A stretch of DNA of 64,000 bases from Halocaridina rubra (GCA_037179515.1 JAXCGZ010002355.1:1-64000), one strand, 5' to 3'; shown: positions 35,839-47,879, counted from the stretch's first letter. A program made the numbers and translations. The notes: generated by a model not told the origin, from the sequence alone.

Positions 35839-36260
35839 TCTTTCTGTTTCTCTCTTTGGCTCTCGTGAGAGGGGAAGAAAAGAAAACAGAGATACTTAGG
35901 ATGTTTTTTTCCTTGTAGAAACTTCCACCTCAGATCAGGGATGGAGTGGAGAAGGAGAAATTCACTTCACTGGTAGGAAGAGGCTTCAACTACCTATCAC
36001 AAAAGAGATAAAAGCAAATTAGAAACCTGAACACATTCTATTTCCCATTTTCTTCCCAACTCTTATAAAAGAGAGAGAAGAGCAGGCAGAAATATTTCGG
36101 TATATGGCACACAGTCACTTGTTTTCACTAAAACAAAAACGGGAACACAAAATAAAATAAAAACAATCTTTGCTTCTTTTTCTGGCTCTCGTGAGAGAGG
36201 AGGAAAAGAGGACAGAGATACTTAGGAGGCCCTGTCACTACTGGAGCTGGAACCAGACTG
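35839..36260 (-). repeat. LINE B1 5'-UTR tandem monomers
   Basis: Two units with a period of about 326 bp (GATACTTAGG at 35,891 and 36,217) match the B2 5'-UTR units. Each has the palindromic CTCTCACGAGAGCC core. Probable promoter monomers. Confidence 0.75.
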
Positions 36261-36507
36261 CACTGGGAGCTTTATCTATTTTCTAAAACAGTCGCAATAT
36301 GTGGCAGAAAAACTTATATAATAATCAGTTCTACTGATGTCTTATCAGTATTTATGCAATATCAGCATGCAAAAATTTATCAACTGAAATAAAACTTGGG
36401 CAAACGTATCATCTGGCAAATTTGCAAAGAAATCTAAAAAGAATCAACGATCATAATACTCTGTCAACACAGAGAAATAAAATTTTTCAGTATGTAAAGG
36501 GTAAAAG

Positions 36508-36626
<119 letters not shown>

Positions 36627-36757
36627 TAAAAAAAACATAATTTTCGCTTGTAAGGCCCTTTTTTATGACTTGACTTCCTGCCCAACTATACAAATGGACA
36701 GAGCGCAACTGCAATCATTTTCTAACATCTTAAAAGAATAAAAAAAAAATAACTTAC

Positions 36758-36872
36758 TGTACAACTGCAGAAACATCGTAGTGCAAATCCATTCCTTTCT
36801 GTTTAATATTGCAAAGGACTTTACTGAAATGAGCATACATATCCTCATCGATTATGACAATCTTTTCTCTTT
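36758..36872 (-). other. Candidate host-gene exon (115 bp)
   Basis: The minus strand has an acceptor-like CTGACTTACAG, then an open frame REKIVIIDEDMYAHFSKVLC and on through NIKQKGMDLHYDVSAVV, then a strong donor ACA|GTAAGTT. The reading is coding-like and not from any element I recognise. Splice sites are inferred from sequence only, and neighbouring exons were not found. Confidence 0.4.
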
Positions 36873-37690
36873 CTGTAAGTCAGAGGGCTGAGTCGAAGCA
36901 CACATTTGCTATATGTCAACATACCCCCTGATGAAATCAAAGCAAAATACTACAATCATAGGTGATAATATCCCTACTACTTTCAACAAAAGTACAATTA
37001 TCTTTTCTTAATAACTGACTTAATAGGACTTAAGTATCATTATTTTAAATTTCAAACTCAACATATAAATTCTGGGACTCTCAATTATCTTAATTAGCTC
37101 ATTTGTAATTATAAATGTCATGACAATGATAGTAATTAACAATAAATATCTCTAGATAATCCATTTTTCAAAGCTTTAATTCTAATATATCAAAGGGATA
37201 AAGATATTAAAGATTTCTTCAACACCAAAAAAAAAAACTATTTTACAAAAATGGGTATCTGAAAAAAAATATAAAAGGTTTGTCTCTGTGTATGCAGTAA
37301 TTAGAACAAAAATAATATTTTATTTGCAATATTAAAGAATGAATTTTGCTTAAGTTTCATAATCTCTTAAGGAGTTGTACATGAAAAATTAATATATATA
37401 TTTATTCTTCTACTATATCAAATTTGAATATTTTCGAGTTACAATTCAACAGAACTACCCCAGGAGACAGGGGGGAGTGATAAATTTTTTCTCCTTTGCA
37501 TACTTACAGTCGGGTAGGTACTTAAGAACATAAGAACATAAGAATAGAGGACACTGCAACATGCCTACTGGCACACACGAGGCAGCTCCATTTTTGAATT
37601 GTATTTTCAGCATGTCTAACCTATTCTATTCTACTCTACTTATTTATTCTATTTTTCTGTTTATGATTTTTCTAATAAGCACTAACCTAT

Positions 37691-40600
37691 TCATACCCAC
37701 CCTACCTCTGTCATATGTCTATCTAATCTACATTTGAAGGTGTCTAAGGTATTGGCATTTACTATCCTACTAGGAAGCTTGTTCCATGCATCAGCTACTC
37801 TATTACCAAACCAATTTTTACCAATTTCCCTTCTGAACCTAAATTTATCAAGCTTAAATCCATTATTACGAGTTCTGGTTTGATCATGAATTTTTAAAAC
37901 TTTATTAATATCTCCCTTGTTAATCCCTTTAAACCATTTATACACTTCAATCATATCCCCCCTAACTCTTCGCCTCTCTAGAAAATGTAGATTAAGTTTT
38001 TTTAATCTGTCCTCATATGGTAGATTTCTGATATTGTGTATCATCTTGGTCATTCTTCGCTGCACTCTCTCCAAGGATTCAATTTCCATTCTATAATAGA
38101 GTGACCAGAATTGCACAGCATAATCTAAATGGGGCCTAACTAATGCAAGATAGAGCTGCAAAATAACTTTTTCCGTCCTATTGCTAACGTTTCTTGAGAT
38201 AAATCCTAAAATTCTGTTTGCTTTATTTCTGACTGCTGTGCATTGCTCTCTTGGCTTAAGACTACTACTCACAAGAACTCCCAAATCCCTTTCACACTGA
38301 GAACTCATGATTTCAAGGTTATTTAGCTTATAACTAGTATTGTCTTTTATAGTACCCATTTTAACTACTTTACATTTTTCAACATTAAATTCCATTTGCC
38401 ATTTGTCCGACCATTCAGATAATCTATTTAGATCTTCCTGTAAAGCATGAATGTCTTCTTTACCATTTATAGTTCTACCTATTTTAGTGTTGTCTGCGAA
38501 TTTACTTAGGTTACTACTGATATCCGAATCCAGATCATTTAGATATACGATGAATAATAGGGGACCCAGTACCGAGCCTTGTGGTACCCCGCTAGTAACC
38601 GAGCCCCACTCTGATTTCTCTCCATTTATGCAAACCCTCTGTTTTCTGTCTTTTAACCATTGTTTGATCCATCTGAGAACAGCTCCTCCTATACCATGAG
38701 CTTCTAGCTTTATAACTAATCTTTTGTGAGGAACTCTATCAAAAGCTTTGCTAAAATCTAGATATTTTGTATCATATTCTTTGCCACAATCTACTGCCTC
38801 GTAAACTTCTGAATAAAAAGACAGTAAGTTTGTAAGGCACGAAAAACCCTTAAGAAACCCGTGTTGTGAAAGTTTTATCAGTCTGTGTAATTCTAGATGT
38901 GCCCTTATTTTATTTGCAATTATGGATTCTAGAATCTTACCCACTGTTGACGTTAAACTTACCGGCCTATAATTATTCTTTTTAACTCGTTCTCCTTTTT
39001 TAAATATTGGTACCACATCTGCCAATTTCCACTCCATGGGTACCGATCCTAATTTTATTGAATTATTAAATAATGCAGTTAGTGGACAACTAAGCTTTTC
39101 CTTGCATTCCTTTAATATTCTAGCATATATTCCATCAGGTCCCGGAGATTTATGAGCCTTTAATTTATCTATTTCTTTTATTACCTCCTCTCTCGTAATA
39201 TTTATTGAACTAAGTATTTTATCGGGACTGTCTCTGTAAATGGATTCTACTTCCGGAATATTTTCCAAGTTTTCATTGGTAAATACAGATAAGAAATAAT
39301 CATTTAAACATGTACACATCACTTTATCGTCATCTGTGATATGGCCATTGGCTACTTCAATTGTTCCGACTTTATCCTTAAATTTTGTTTGATAATGTTG
39401 ATAAAACCCTTTAGGATTTTCTTTAGCTTCTCCTGCTATTCTAACTTCGTATTTTCTTTTCGACTCTCTAACTATCTTTTTAACTTCCCTGTTTAACTGT
39501 ATATATTGCTGCCTCACATGCTCTTCACCTCTTTTTAGTTTCCTGTATATTCCTCTTTTAATACCTATAAGATTCTTTATTCTATTGTTCATCCATTTAG
39601 GGTCATTTTTTCTTGATCTGCAATGTTTCATGGGAATATAGTCTCTCTGACTATTCTTAAGAGTCATGACAAAATTGTTATATTCCTCATCCAAATTTAT
39701 ATTAACTGACAGACTGCTGTTCTTTCCTGTGAGAGAATTTAATGTATTGATCTTATCTTGTGATAATCCTTGGCATGTGGTACTCAAATTTTGGGGTAAT
39801 CCGCTACCTGCGACCTGACCTGCTGGATTAACTACCCACTTCTGTACCCCAGAAATCCCTTCCCATACCTCATTAGATAATTTAGTTTTTAAGCCCTCAA
39901 AATCTCCTGCTCTAAAGTTTGGAACAATATTCTTATTTTCCTTTATAGTTTCCTTGAAAATTATGTTAAATCTAATGGAATCATGGTCACTGTTGCCCAA
40001 TTTTTCACCAACTTCTAAATTTGTAACCATATTCTCTCTATTACTAAGAACTAAATCTAGTGTATTCACCCCCCGTGTTGCTTCAAGTACATGCTGAGAA
40101 AGGAAATTGTCTTCTACTACTTCCAAAAACTCCTTAGAGCTACTATCACCTGTTATGGTTTCCCAGTTAATATGTCTAAAATTAAAATCGCCTACAATGC
40201 AATCTCTATTTGACCTGGTCACTTTAGAAATTTCATCGTATATAACTTGCGACTCTATATTGTCTAGATCAGGTGGTCTGTAGACTACTCCTACAACTAG
40301 ACTTTCTATATTATTTTTAATTTCAACCCATAAGGTTTCTGAATTTAGATTTGTCTTAATTCCAGACTTAATGCAGCTTCTGAGGCTATCTTTAATATAC
40401 ATAATTACCCCTCCCCCTCTTCTATCTGCACTACGATCAGCATTATAAAGTTTATATCCTGTAATTATGTACTCAGCTTTAAGGTGTTTGCTTTCTAAAT
40501 TAATCCAACTTTCACTAATGCATATTATATCCGGTCTCTCACTACATACTATGGCTCTCAGTTCTTCTATCTTGTTACCAAAACTACGGCTATTTGTATA

Positions 40601-40808
40601 ATATACTTTTAAACTTTCTCTAGCTTTACCCTTCTTGTGGCTATTCTTTTTGTTAATATTTGTTCTATGTAACAAATGGTTCTTATCCTTAGACTCCCAG
40701 TTATTTGACCCACTATTTACTGAACCCTTACTGACTAATTTCTCTGCACAATTATTATTTATTTCATTATTTGTGTCTAACAAAACCCCCCTACCTCCCT
40801 GTCTATCA
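37691..40808 (-). CDS. LINE H ORF2: AP endonuclease and reverse transcriptase
   Basis: About 1,030 codons are open to the stop at 37,691. The endonuclease shows KVYYTNSRSFGNKIEELRA, CISESWI, VVGVVYRPPD, IVGDFNFRHINWE and GNSDHDSIRF. The RT shows SPGPDGIYARILKE, VPIFKKGERVKKNNYRPVSL, LDFSKAFDRVPHKRL, SGVPQGSVLGPLLFIVYLND and a catalytic box FADNTKI, where Asn replaces the second Asp. The C-terminal region (RPHLDYAVQFW, RRRVRGDMIEVYKWFKG) is typical. There is no ATG before the endonuclease domain; the frame overlaps the ORF1 end in the -1 phase. Otherwise intact, it is predicted to be catalytically dead. Confidence 0.92.
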
Positions 40809-41766
40809 TACCAGCCAATACCGAGACACCTGAATTAGAAAGATGCACTCCATCCCTTGCATACATATGCTTACGACTAGTGAAGTGATCCCACCCGTCT
40901 ATAAAACCTATATTATTCTCCCGACAGAAGACCTTCATCCTAGCATTTACTCCTATGGCTCGAGACCACCACTCTGAACTTTGGCTAAGCCTAGGGAGAA
41001 TACCACACATCACAGGAACTGCACCCTTTTTCCTGATCTTATCCAGGGCTTGTCTATATAACCTAATCAGCTCTTCGCTTCTACCATCCTGCACGTTATT
41101 TCCCCCAGCTATCAAACAAACAACATCTTTTTTCTCAATCCAGCTGTTTATTGACTCACCCACCTTCTTCATACCTGCTCCAGGGAAAAAATATTTTCCT
41201 CTAACTCTATGCCTGAGTTTCCTGTCTACATATCTGCATAGTGAATCCCCTACAATTACCAAAGAACGAGACTTATCTGGAGGATGGGTTACTCCGACCT
41301 TGGGAGACTTACCTAGGCTCTTGACCTGAGAGCTTTTCCCACTTCCATTTCTACGATCGCTAGTACACCTATCTGACTCTATGGGTCCTGAAGAATTACT
41401 GCCGCCACTGTCACCTTCATCTCTAAGTGAACTAAATGAATTAGCAACTTGTAGTCTAAAAGTATCATTTTTCTTAAGAACCATCTTCGTAGAACCCTTA
41501 TTCACAACTTTCCAGTCGTCTTCTCTATTCAATTGTCCCTTCCTGGTTAACACCTCTACCCTACCTCTCAGATCCCTGTTCTCCTCAGCTAAGGATCTGA
41601 CCTCCTGCCTGACTGCGGCCAACTCATTTCTTAAATTAAAAATGAGTTTGCTTGCGTCAGACGAGGACAAATCCCCAGCACAGCCACAAACAGCACCAAC
41701 AACGACACCACCACCAACACCACTACCACTAACACCACCAGCACAAAGAACACCACCACTCTCCAT
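40777..41766 (-). CDS. LINE H ORF1: coiled coil and SGNH-type esterase
   Basis: I start at the first ATG, 41,766 (MESGGVL); the frame is open a little further upstream. A probable coiled coil (IFNLRNELAAVRQEVRSLAE) is followed by a basic Ser-rich linker and an SGNH hydrolase domain in the last 165 residues. Its blocks are IVGDSLCRY (nucleophile Ser), FFPGAGMKKV (Gly), LIAGGNNVQD (Asn) and RDGVHLSNSG (Asp and His). CR1-group ORF1 proteins are known to carry such esterase domains. The stop TAG at 40,777-40,779 lies within ORF2. All four catalytic blocks look intact. Confidence 0.9.
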   Translation of the reverse strand: MESGGVLCAGGVSGSGVGGGVVVGAVCGCAGDLSSSDASKLIFNLRNELAAVRQEVRSLAEENRDLRGRVEVLTRKGQLNREDDWKVVNKGSTKMVLKKNDTFRLQVANSFSSLRDEGDSGGSNSSGPIESDRCTSDRRNGSGKSSQVKSLGKSPKVGVTHPPDKSRSLVIVGDSLCRYVDRKLRHRVRGKYFFPGAGMKKVGESINSWIEKKDVVCLIAGGNNVQDGRSEELIRLYRQALDKIRKKGAVPVMCGILPRLSQSSEWWSRAIGVNARMKVFCRENNIGFIDGWDHFTSRKHMYARDGVHLSNSGVSVLAGMIDREVGGFC

Positions 41767-41829
41767 TGTACTAAGTATGGTCAAGACTAGAGCTACTGGA
41801 AGCACGTCCTCACTGGATGAACCCAGGAA

Positions 41830-43566
41830 CTAAACTTAACTAACTTCTTTTTTTACTCTCTTTCCTTTTCCTACCCAAAAATACTGCCCAATATCTGTCT
41901 TCTGGCCTTCAACTGGCTAGCTTTCATGGGGAATTTTGCGTGTAGGAGTTGTTCCTCCCCTGTCTCTTTGGTTTCTGGATTAACTTTGTTTCTTTCAAAT
42001 ACAGGAAATGGGCTGTTTGACATTCTTGTTGTCATTTCTTGTGAATTCACACTCCCTTCTTCATGACCAAGCTTAAATAATTGTGACAAACATTATAAAT
42101 GGCTAAAGCTTTCAGTTTGATTTTATCAATTTAACATATTCCTTCGGACAAATAATGTATATACTGCAGCTAGAAAGGAAAATAAAAAATCATTCATAGA
42201 TTCACGTCCTTTATCACTTAATATCTATCTTGGAATTCTCGGACATCGAATAATAATCTCATTGGCGGAGTAGGGGACGAAACAAAAATAAAACAAACTT
42301 AGCATCTCAACCATATCTGGGCAGGTGGAGAATCTCTTTCTCAAAAATATCCCTCAATAGATATTACAACAGCTACATCACCTCCCATAAAAATATGCTG
42401 ATATGGCCTGCACAAAGACCTGGTGGAGCAGGGGAATGATCCTTGCAAACTCCTCCCCCATCATGCTTCCCCAAAGGACTTTCCCGCGATTTCCCGCACA
42501 AAAGCAACCCCCCCATTATACCCCCAGTCAGTCATACCCATTTTCTCCCGCAATCGCTCACATTCAAACTTGCATTCCCTCTCTTCTGTCTAATCCCCCC
42601 CCCTTCCCTCACTCTGAAGGAGTGCGTGAGTGAAATCTCGTTTGGGCCGTGTGGTCACATGACTGCGTCACCAGTCCTAGGTCCCCATCTACTACTAAGA
42701 CAGTGCGTTATGGCTACACAATAACTTTCTTTCCTCCAACACTGAGGGCATGAGCTTGTTGGCAGCCTCTCGAGGCGTATCCCTCACGGCTATTAGACCC
42801 CATTCTTCCTCCCCTCTAAGCTACGTTAGGGTTACACATAAAACCCCCACTACCCCAGCACAGCACAAATTCACTCGAGTTTATTCTTATTTTCACTTGC
42901 ATAGCGTGAAATTAAAAACTCATATCTAAATAATATCACAACATTCTCTTATTCTTCAAAAAGACATGCTACACATGTATTTTAATATCAATTTCTTCAT
43001 CATAAAGACATTAGAAAAACGATCTGTCATCTCTGTTAAAAAAGAAAAATTTTGCCAGAATATTACATGGCGAAAAAATAAAAAAAAGAAAGAAACTTGA
43101 AAACAGGTGCAAGGATATTCTCACTCGATTTCTTACACTTTAAGAGATTAATATAGAAATGATTTTACGTGTACATTAAAACTTTTTTAGTTAAAGTCAA
43201 TACATTTGCCTTCTTAAAAATCACTTAGGCATTAATACAAGTAAACTGAACGCAATTTCTCTATATTATTCAAATAATAAAAAAAATAAGTTTATTACTG
43301 CTTATAGCTATTAGTGCAAATTATCCATATTAGTAATGGGTACAGATATTCTACTTTTATTCACTTACTAGGAGCCACACCCCTCATAGGTGGGTTGGCT
43401 GAGTCAAAGCATAACTACAAAGTGAAATGGCAGCGTCCGCCGACCTTAATTTCTTTTATTATTTGTCCCATTACTCACTGAATACAGATTACAAGTACTT
43501 AGCTATTTTGAGATACTGCTTGGAGAGCATCACGGCCGCAGGCAATGGCGGAGGGATTTTTTCTTT
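41830..43566 (-). repeat. Inferred LINE H 5' region, diverged inverted copy of 61,634-63,325
   Basis: The minus strand starts at AGAAGAAAGAAAA...GGCCGTGATG near 43,566 and ends at ATTTTTGGGTAGGAAAAG near 41,870. Matching blocks occur in the same order on the plus strand in 61,634-63,325. It includes a 72-codon minus-strand ORF (41,871-42,089) not kept open in the other copy. No other gene is seen. Confidence 0.7.
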
Positions 43567-44031
43567 CTTCTGGGTGCAGGGGGGTTCCCGCCAACCTCTC
43601 CATCAATTTCGTAAAATCAATGAATTGCCATCTTCTTGGTTGGATCCAGCAACATATACCTCTGGTAAGGGACTTTTTCACTCAAAGCCCCGGTCACACT
43701 TCAGCTCACTGTGACGGTGGCGTCTATGAAGGCGCTCATTGTACTTATACTGCTGGGGGCCTTGCCAATAAGAGGGTGGGGGAGAGTGACTGGTTCTAGT
43801 AACATGATACTGTTGGAGAAGGGGGAGCTCAGACTTTCTCGGCGTTGCTCTCTCGCTGCTTGTAAGCATCTAGAAGTTTCTTCATCACTCGAACATTTCT
43901 TCCATAGATGCTTTGTATTTATTCCTTCTGTATTTTTTAATTTCTTCTTTCTCGTCGTTGAAGTAATGGCGTGGATTGATCCCGAGCTGTACACCAGTGT
44001 CGTGTGGATATTATCCCACCACTGCCACCAG
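43567..44031 (+). other. Inner flank of the right LTR with a signal-peptide-like ORF
   Basis: The plus strand has ATG at about 43,726 with MKALIVLILLGALPIRGWG, a hydrophobic leader, followed by GRVTGSSNMILLEKGELRLS. The frame runs on to 44,151 into the LTR. It might be the start of a secreted or envelope-like protein, or a host exon (donor-like CTTGTAAGC at about 43,859). A partial repeat of the LTR start (CCAGTGTCGTGTGGATATT) is at 43,994. Confidence 0.35.
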
Positions 44032-44403
44032 TGTCGTGTGAGCACTATTTCACACGAGCGTCATCAATATGGTGGGATATTCATCCCACTATTTTACACC
44101 AATAATTGTGGTGTTGTTCTTTTGATAGCGTGGTTGGTGATAATCATTTAGCACCTTCTTTATATGTATTTATTTTTAGGTTAACACTATTCTTCAGAGC
44201 TCCCATTACTACAGTTCCTGTTATGAACGATTCCAGACTCCTACCCCCAAGGGGGAGGCTAGCTAAGCTGTGGACGTCACGTCTCCTCCTGCCAAGGCCC
44301 GATTGCTGACTGACTAGGCTCTGTTATTCTCGTGGCGGTTGGTGAGTTTAGAGCGCGTCACTGCCACCCGGCACATTTAGGCATCTTTAATTACCTTACG
44401 ACA
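44032..44403. repeat. 372-bp LTR-like direct repeat, right copy
   Basis: Same length and ends as the left copy. It is followed by the duplicated CTGG and then the 3' part of the hAT gene. Confidence 0.85.
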
Positions 44404-44407
44404 CTGG

Positions 44408-44740
44408 TCTGAAGTGAGAGAGAAAAACAATTCTGCAGGGGAACCAAAATACCCCAATATTTCATGTTTAGCATTGTCTTTATTTACATTACCTTTCTCT
44501 AATGCCTCTGCTGAGCACATATTTTTGCAGATGAATGTCATGCACAGCAAGCTTAGAAATCAGTTCCGTATAAGATCAGTAGAAGCAATTCTTCAAATGA
44601 GATATGGATTATCTCTTCAAGGAAAGTCCTGTGTCAATTTTGAACCATCTTTGGATATGTTAAGAAATTTCAATGCAAAGGGAAATGCAGAAGGTGATGA
44701 CCAAGAAAAAATTGTATCCCTAGAACTGAATACTCAATAA
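44408..44740 (+). pseudogene. hAT-superfamily transposase pseudogene, 3' piece (dimerisation domain)
   Basis: Directly after the right repeat the frame reads SEVREKNNSAGEPKYPNIS, then CLALSLFTLPFSNASAEHIF and MNVMHSKLRNQF, the classic hAT C-terminal dimerisation domain. It ends at a TAA at 44,738. The phase matches that of the 5' piece at 23,560 once one CTGG is counted. The usual Glu-Arg of S-N-A-x-x-E-R is Glu-His here. Confidence 0.88.
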
Positions 44741-45342
44741 TAAGTAGCATATTTGAAACAAAACAAAACAAAAGGATAATTTTAATTTCAGTTATCTTTT
44801 CATACCAAATATTTGCACTTAAGTAAAAAAAAAAGGTGCAGAATTTTTTAATATCATAGAAATGATTATTTTTATTTCAGTTATTTTTCTAAGATTTGTT
44901 TTTTTTAAATATAATGCTTACATTTCATAAAGTGACTATGGTTAAGTTGATAAATTCAATATTCCAGAAAATGTATTTTGATTTCACTTAAATTAAGTTT
45001 CTTTATGCGAATCAAGTCAAATAATGTAATGCCACTATAAAACTTTAGATTTCATTATCATATAGTAAAAAACAAATTGTGGATTAATTCGTGGAATATT
45101 GAATTTTTGTGTGGATATTTTTGTGGATAAAACGTCACCTGTACGTGGATCATGAGTGTGAGCAAAGTGGCAACACAGTCCAGTTCCAGCTCCAGGAGCG
45201 GTTGGACCTCTCCTCTCTCACTCTGCCAGCAGCCAATAGCAGAAGCCGACTCCACCCAGCAGCCAATAGCAGAAGCCGACTCCACCCAGCAGCTTACCTG
45301 GCACAGGGGACACCAAGATCACAGCATACTAACTCCCAACAA
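44741..45342. other. Spacer after the hAT piece, with a 30-bp tandem repeat
   Basis: AT-rich up to about 45,160. Then comes a GC-richer block with two copies of a 30-bp unit (AGCAGCCAATAGCAGAAGCC...) at about 45,229-45,290 and a GTTCCAGCTCCAG motif also seen at the 5' end of LINE B2. No gene seen. Confidence 0.55.
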
Positions 45343-45380
45343 CAGTCTGGTTCCAGCTCCAGTAGTGATAGGACCTGCAT

Positions 45381-46369
45381 AAGTATCTCTGTCCTCTTTT
45401 CCTCCTCTCTCACGAGAGCCAGAAAAAGAAGCAAAGACTGCTTTTGTTTTGTTTTGTGTTCCCGATTTTTGTTTTAGTGAAAACAAGTGACTGTGTGCGT
45501 GATATACCCCAAATAATTTTGCCTGCCCTCCTCTCTCTTTTATAAGAGTCGGGAAGAAAAGGAAAATAGAAAGTGTTCAGGTTTCTAATTTGTTTTTATA
45601 TCTATTGTGATAGGTAATTGAAGCCTCTTCCTACCCTTGAAGTGAACTTCGCCTCCTCCACTCCATCCCTGTTTGATGTGGAAGCTTCCACAAGGAACCT
45701 AAGTATATCTGTTTTCTTTTCTTCCTCTCTCACGAGAGCCAAAGAGAGAAACAGAAAGATTGCCTTGTTTTGTTGTTTTGTTGTGCTTTTGTGTTCTTTT
45801 GTTTAATTGAAAAACAAGTGACTGTGTGTGTGATATACTCCAAGTAATTTTGCCTGCTCTTCTCTCTCTTTTATAAGAGTTGGGAAGAAAAGGGAAATAG
45901 AAAGTGTTCAGGCTTCTAATTGTTTTTATATCTTTTGTGATAGGTAGTTGAAGCCTCTTCCTACCAGCAAAGTGAACTTCGCCTCCTCCACTCCATCCCT
46001 GACCTGAGGGGGAAGTTTTCACAAGGAAATATAATCTAAGTATATCTGTTTTCTTTTCTTCCTCTCTCACAAGAGCCAGAGAGAGAAATAGAAAGATTGC
46101 CTTGTTTTGTTGTTTTTTTGTGCTTTTGTGTTCTTTTGTTTAATTGAACACACATTATTGTGTCCTGAGCAAATCTCTGTTTTCACTTCCCTCTCCCACG
46201 AGAGTTGGGAAGAAAGATAGAAGACTGTTTAAGTGATTAAGTGTTGTAGTGTTGCAATTAAGTGAAGTGATCCAGCCATAAGGCCCCTATATTGTATTAA
46301 TCAAAATTGACACAGTGCAAATAATATATACCTAGTGAAATCTGTGATATCCATGACTAGTTGCTAGTC
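45381..46369 (+). promoter_or_regulatory. LINE B2 5'-UTR tandem units
   Basis: AAGTATxTCTG starts near 45,381, 45,701 and 46,038 give periods of about 320 and 337 bp. Each unit has a CTCTCACGAGAGCC palindrome and a run of TTGTTTTGTTGTGCTTTTGTG. Tandem 5' monomers act as promoters in several LINE families; function here is inferred. Confidence 0.7.
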
Positions 46370-47879
46370 ATGGCCTCAGCCGCTTCTCCTGCTTCCCCCC
46401 CAGAGGGGGGAATGGAACTCGACCCCCCTCAAGAGGGGTGGACGGTTGTGGGAAAGAAGAGGCCAAGGACGGCCTCTGGCAGTAGCCATGAGAGTGCTGC
46501 TGCCCCAGTTCCCCCCCCCAGCCCCAAAGACTGATAGAGAGCCCATTTCCAAGTTCAAAGTTGAGGCTCCTTCCACCAAAGAGGCATATAACCTTATCAG
46601 AGAGTTGGAAGACCAACTCACCGAGCATGGCTGCAAAATAAAGCCTAATGTACAGGGTGACTTCATTATCCACCCAGCCTCAGCAGAAGCCGCAGAGAAG
46701 ATCCGTAGCCTAAACTCACCTCACTTGATAGAGATGAACCCTGCACTAAAAATAAGAAAATACATTGTCATTGGCTTCCCTGTTGCTTGGTCAGTTGACC
46801 TGCTGACCAAGCAAACGTACATTACGGCTGCCTCACGTTGCTCCTCCAAAATAGAGGGCCAAACCGTTCCATCAAAGCAAGTTCTGGTCCACATCTGTGG
46901 TCCACCCCCTTCGCAAGTAAACCTCGGCATCTGGGGCAAGTTCTACATAAGAGACTACACCCCAGAACCCCTAAGATGTTTCCGGTGTCAAAGATTTGGG
47001 CACCACAGGAATACTTGCCATTTCCCAGAGAGATGTGGAATCTGCAGTGGGAAACACTCCACCGACAGCTGCCTTAACAAATTCAAGGCGAAAGAAGCAA
47101 CAGTTGCCAAGTGCCCGAACTGCAAAGGGAACCATCACGCATGGAACAACCGCTGCCCAGAAAGGCTGAAGAGGATTCCTCAAAGAACCCCTCCTTCTGC
47201 CCCTGTCACCAATCACACCACCCCCAACTTCACCCCAGCTCCTCCCCCCACCTCCAATCCTTGGCAAATGCCCCTTCCTGCCCCACTCACATATAACCTC
47301 CCCAACCAAAACCCACCACACTACACCATCCCAGCTCCTAACACACAGATCACACCTCCTACAGCTTCCACCCCTACACCAACTCCATCCACCCCATCAC
47401 ACAACACTCACACTCCTACCATCCCCCCAAACAACACTCACACTCCAATCAACCCCACACGCAACACTCACACCAACACCTCCACCCCACGCAACACTCA
47501 AACACACAATACAGTCACACGCAACACCCAGAACACTCAGGCCACACACACACCCACTCACCACACTAGGTCGCGGGACCCTAGACTAAAATCCCATCCC
47601 CCCATACCTAAACAGCCTATCCAGACACCTTCCTCTGCCTCCTCTTTTAAACAGCAAACCCTCTTCACAGTAAACGAGCTCACCAACCTTCTTATTCAAG
47701 CCGTACAGGCAGCCGTCCGACTCCTCGATACCAGAGCCACCGCCCAAGATAACTACAATCAAGTCGTCGAAGTAGCCCACTCCGTTGTCGCCAACACCCT
47801 CGCCTCCAGAACCCACCACCAGCCTCAACAACCCACCACTCCTACCACCTCCACCTCCTCAAATCATCAAGATGTCTAA
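46370..47879 (+). pseudogene. LINE B2 ORF1 (gag-like, three CCHC knuckles)
   Basis: The native ATG is at 46,370 (MASAASPASPPEGGMELDPP). One frameshift occurs in a C run at about 46,511-46,519, after which 450 codons are open. A conserved domain (REPISKFKVEAPSTKEAYN, EKIRSLNSPHL, RKYIVIGFPVAW, LVHICGPPPSQVNLG) leads to three Cys/His knuckles (CFRCQRFGHHRNTC, CGICSGKHSTDSC, CPNCKGNHHAWNNRC). A long Thr/Pro/Asn repeat-like tail (NTHT motifs) and a conserved C-terminus follow. The TAA at 47,877-47,879 overlaps the ORF2 start. Confidence 0.9.

Larger units (their letters stand above)
26677..36260 (-). mobile_element. LINE B copy 1 (I/R1/LOA-like, with RNase H), split by LINE C
   Basis: 5' UTR monomers at 36,260-35,839, then LINE C inserted (32,609-35,838), then the rest of the 5' UTR (32,608-32,196), ORF1, ORF2 and a 3' UTR ending in an A-rich tail (26,691-26,677 on the minus strand). 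Structure and sequence parallel B2. Many frameshifts and stops show decay. Placement in the I/R1/LOA group is from RNase H, the three-knuckle ORF1 and RT style. Confidence 0.9.
37521..43566 (-). mobile_element. LINE H (CR1-type), apparently near full length
   Basis: The 3' end on the minus strand carries tandem TTCTTATG units, like the 8-bp 3' repeats of CR1/L2 elements, preceded by a short conserved 3' UTR. ORF1 encodes an SGNH esterase and ORF2 EN-RT. Upstream, 41,830-43,566 has a diverged inverted copy at 61,634-63,325 that is again placed before an H ORF1, so I infer it is the element's long 5' region. Confidence 0.85.

Noticed and set aside
37691..40783. LINE H ORF2 as an active enzyme
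   Set aside because: The frame is open, but the second catalytic Asp of the RT is Asn, so activity is unlikely in this copy.
41871..42089. 72-codon minus-strand ORF upstream of H ORF1
   Set aside because: The matching copy at 63,110-63,290 has a stop and frameshifts in this reading, so coding is not supported.
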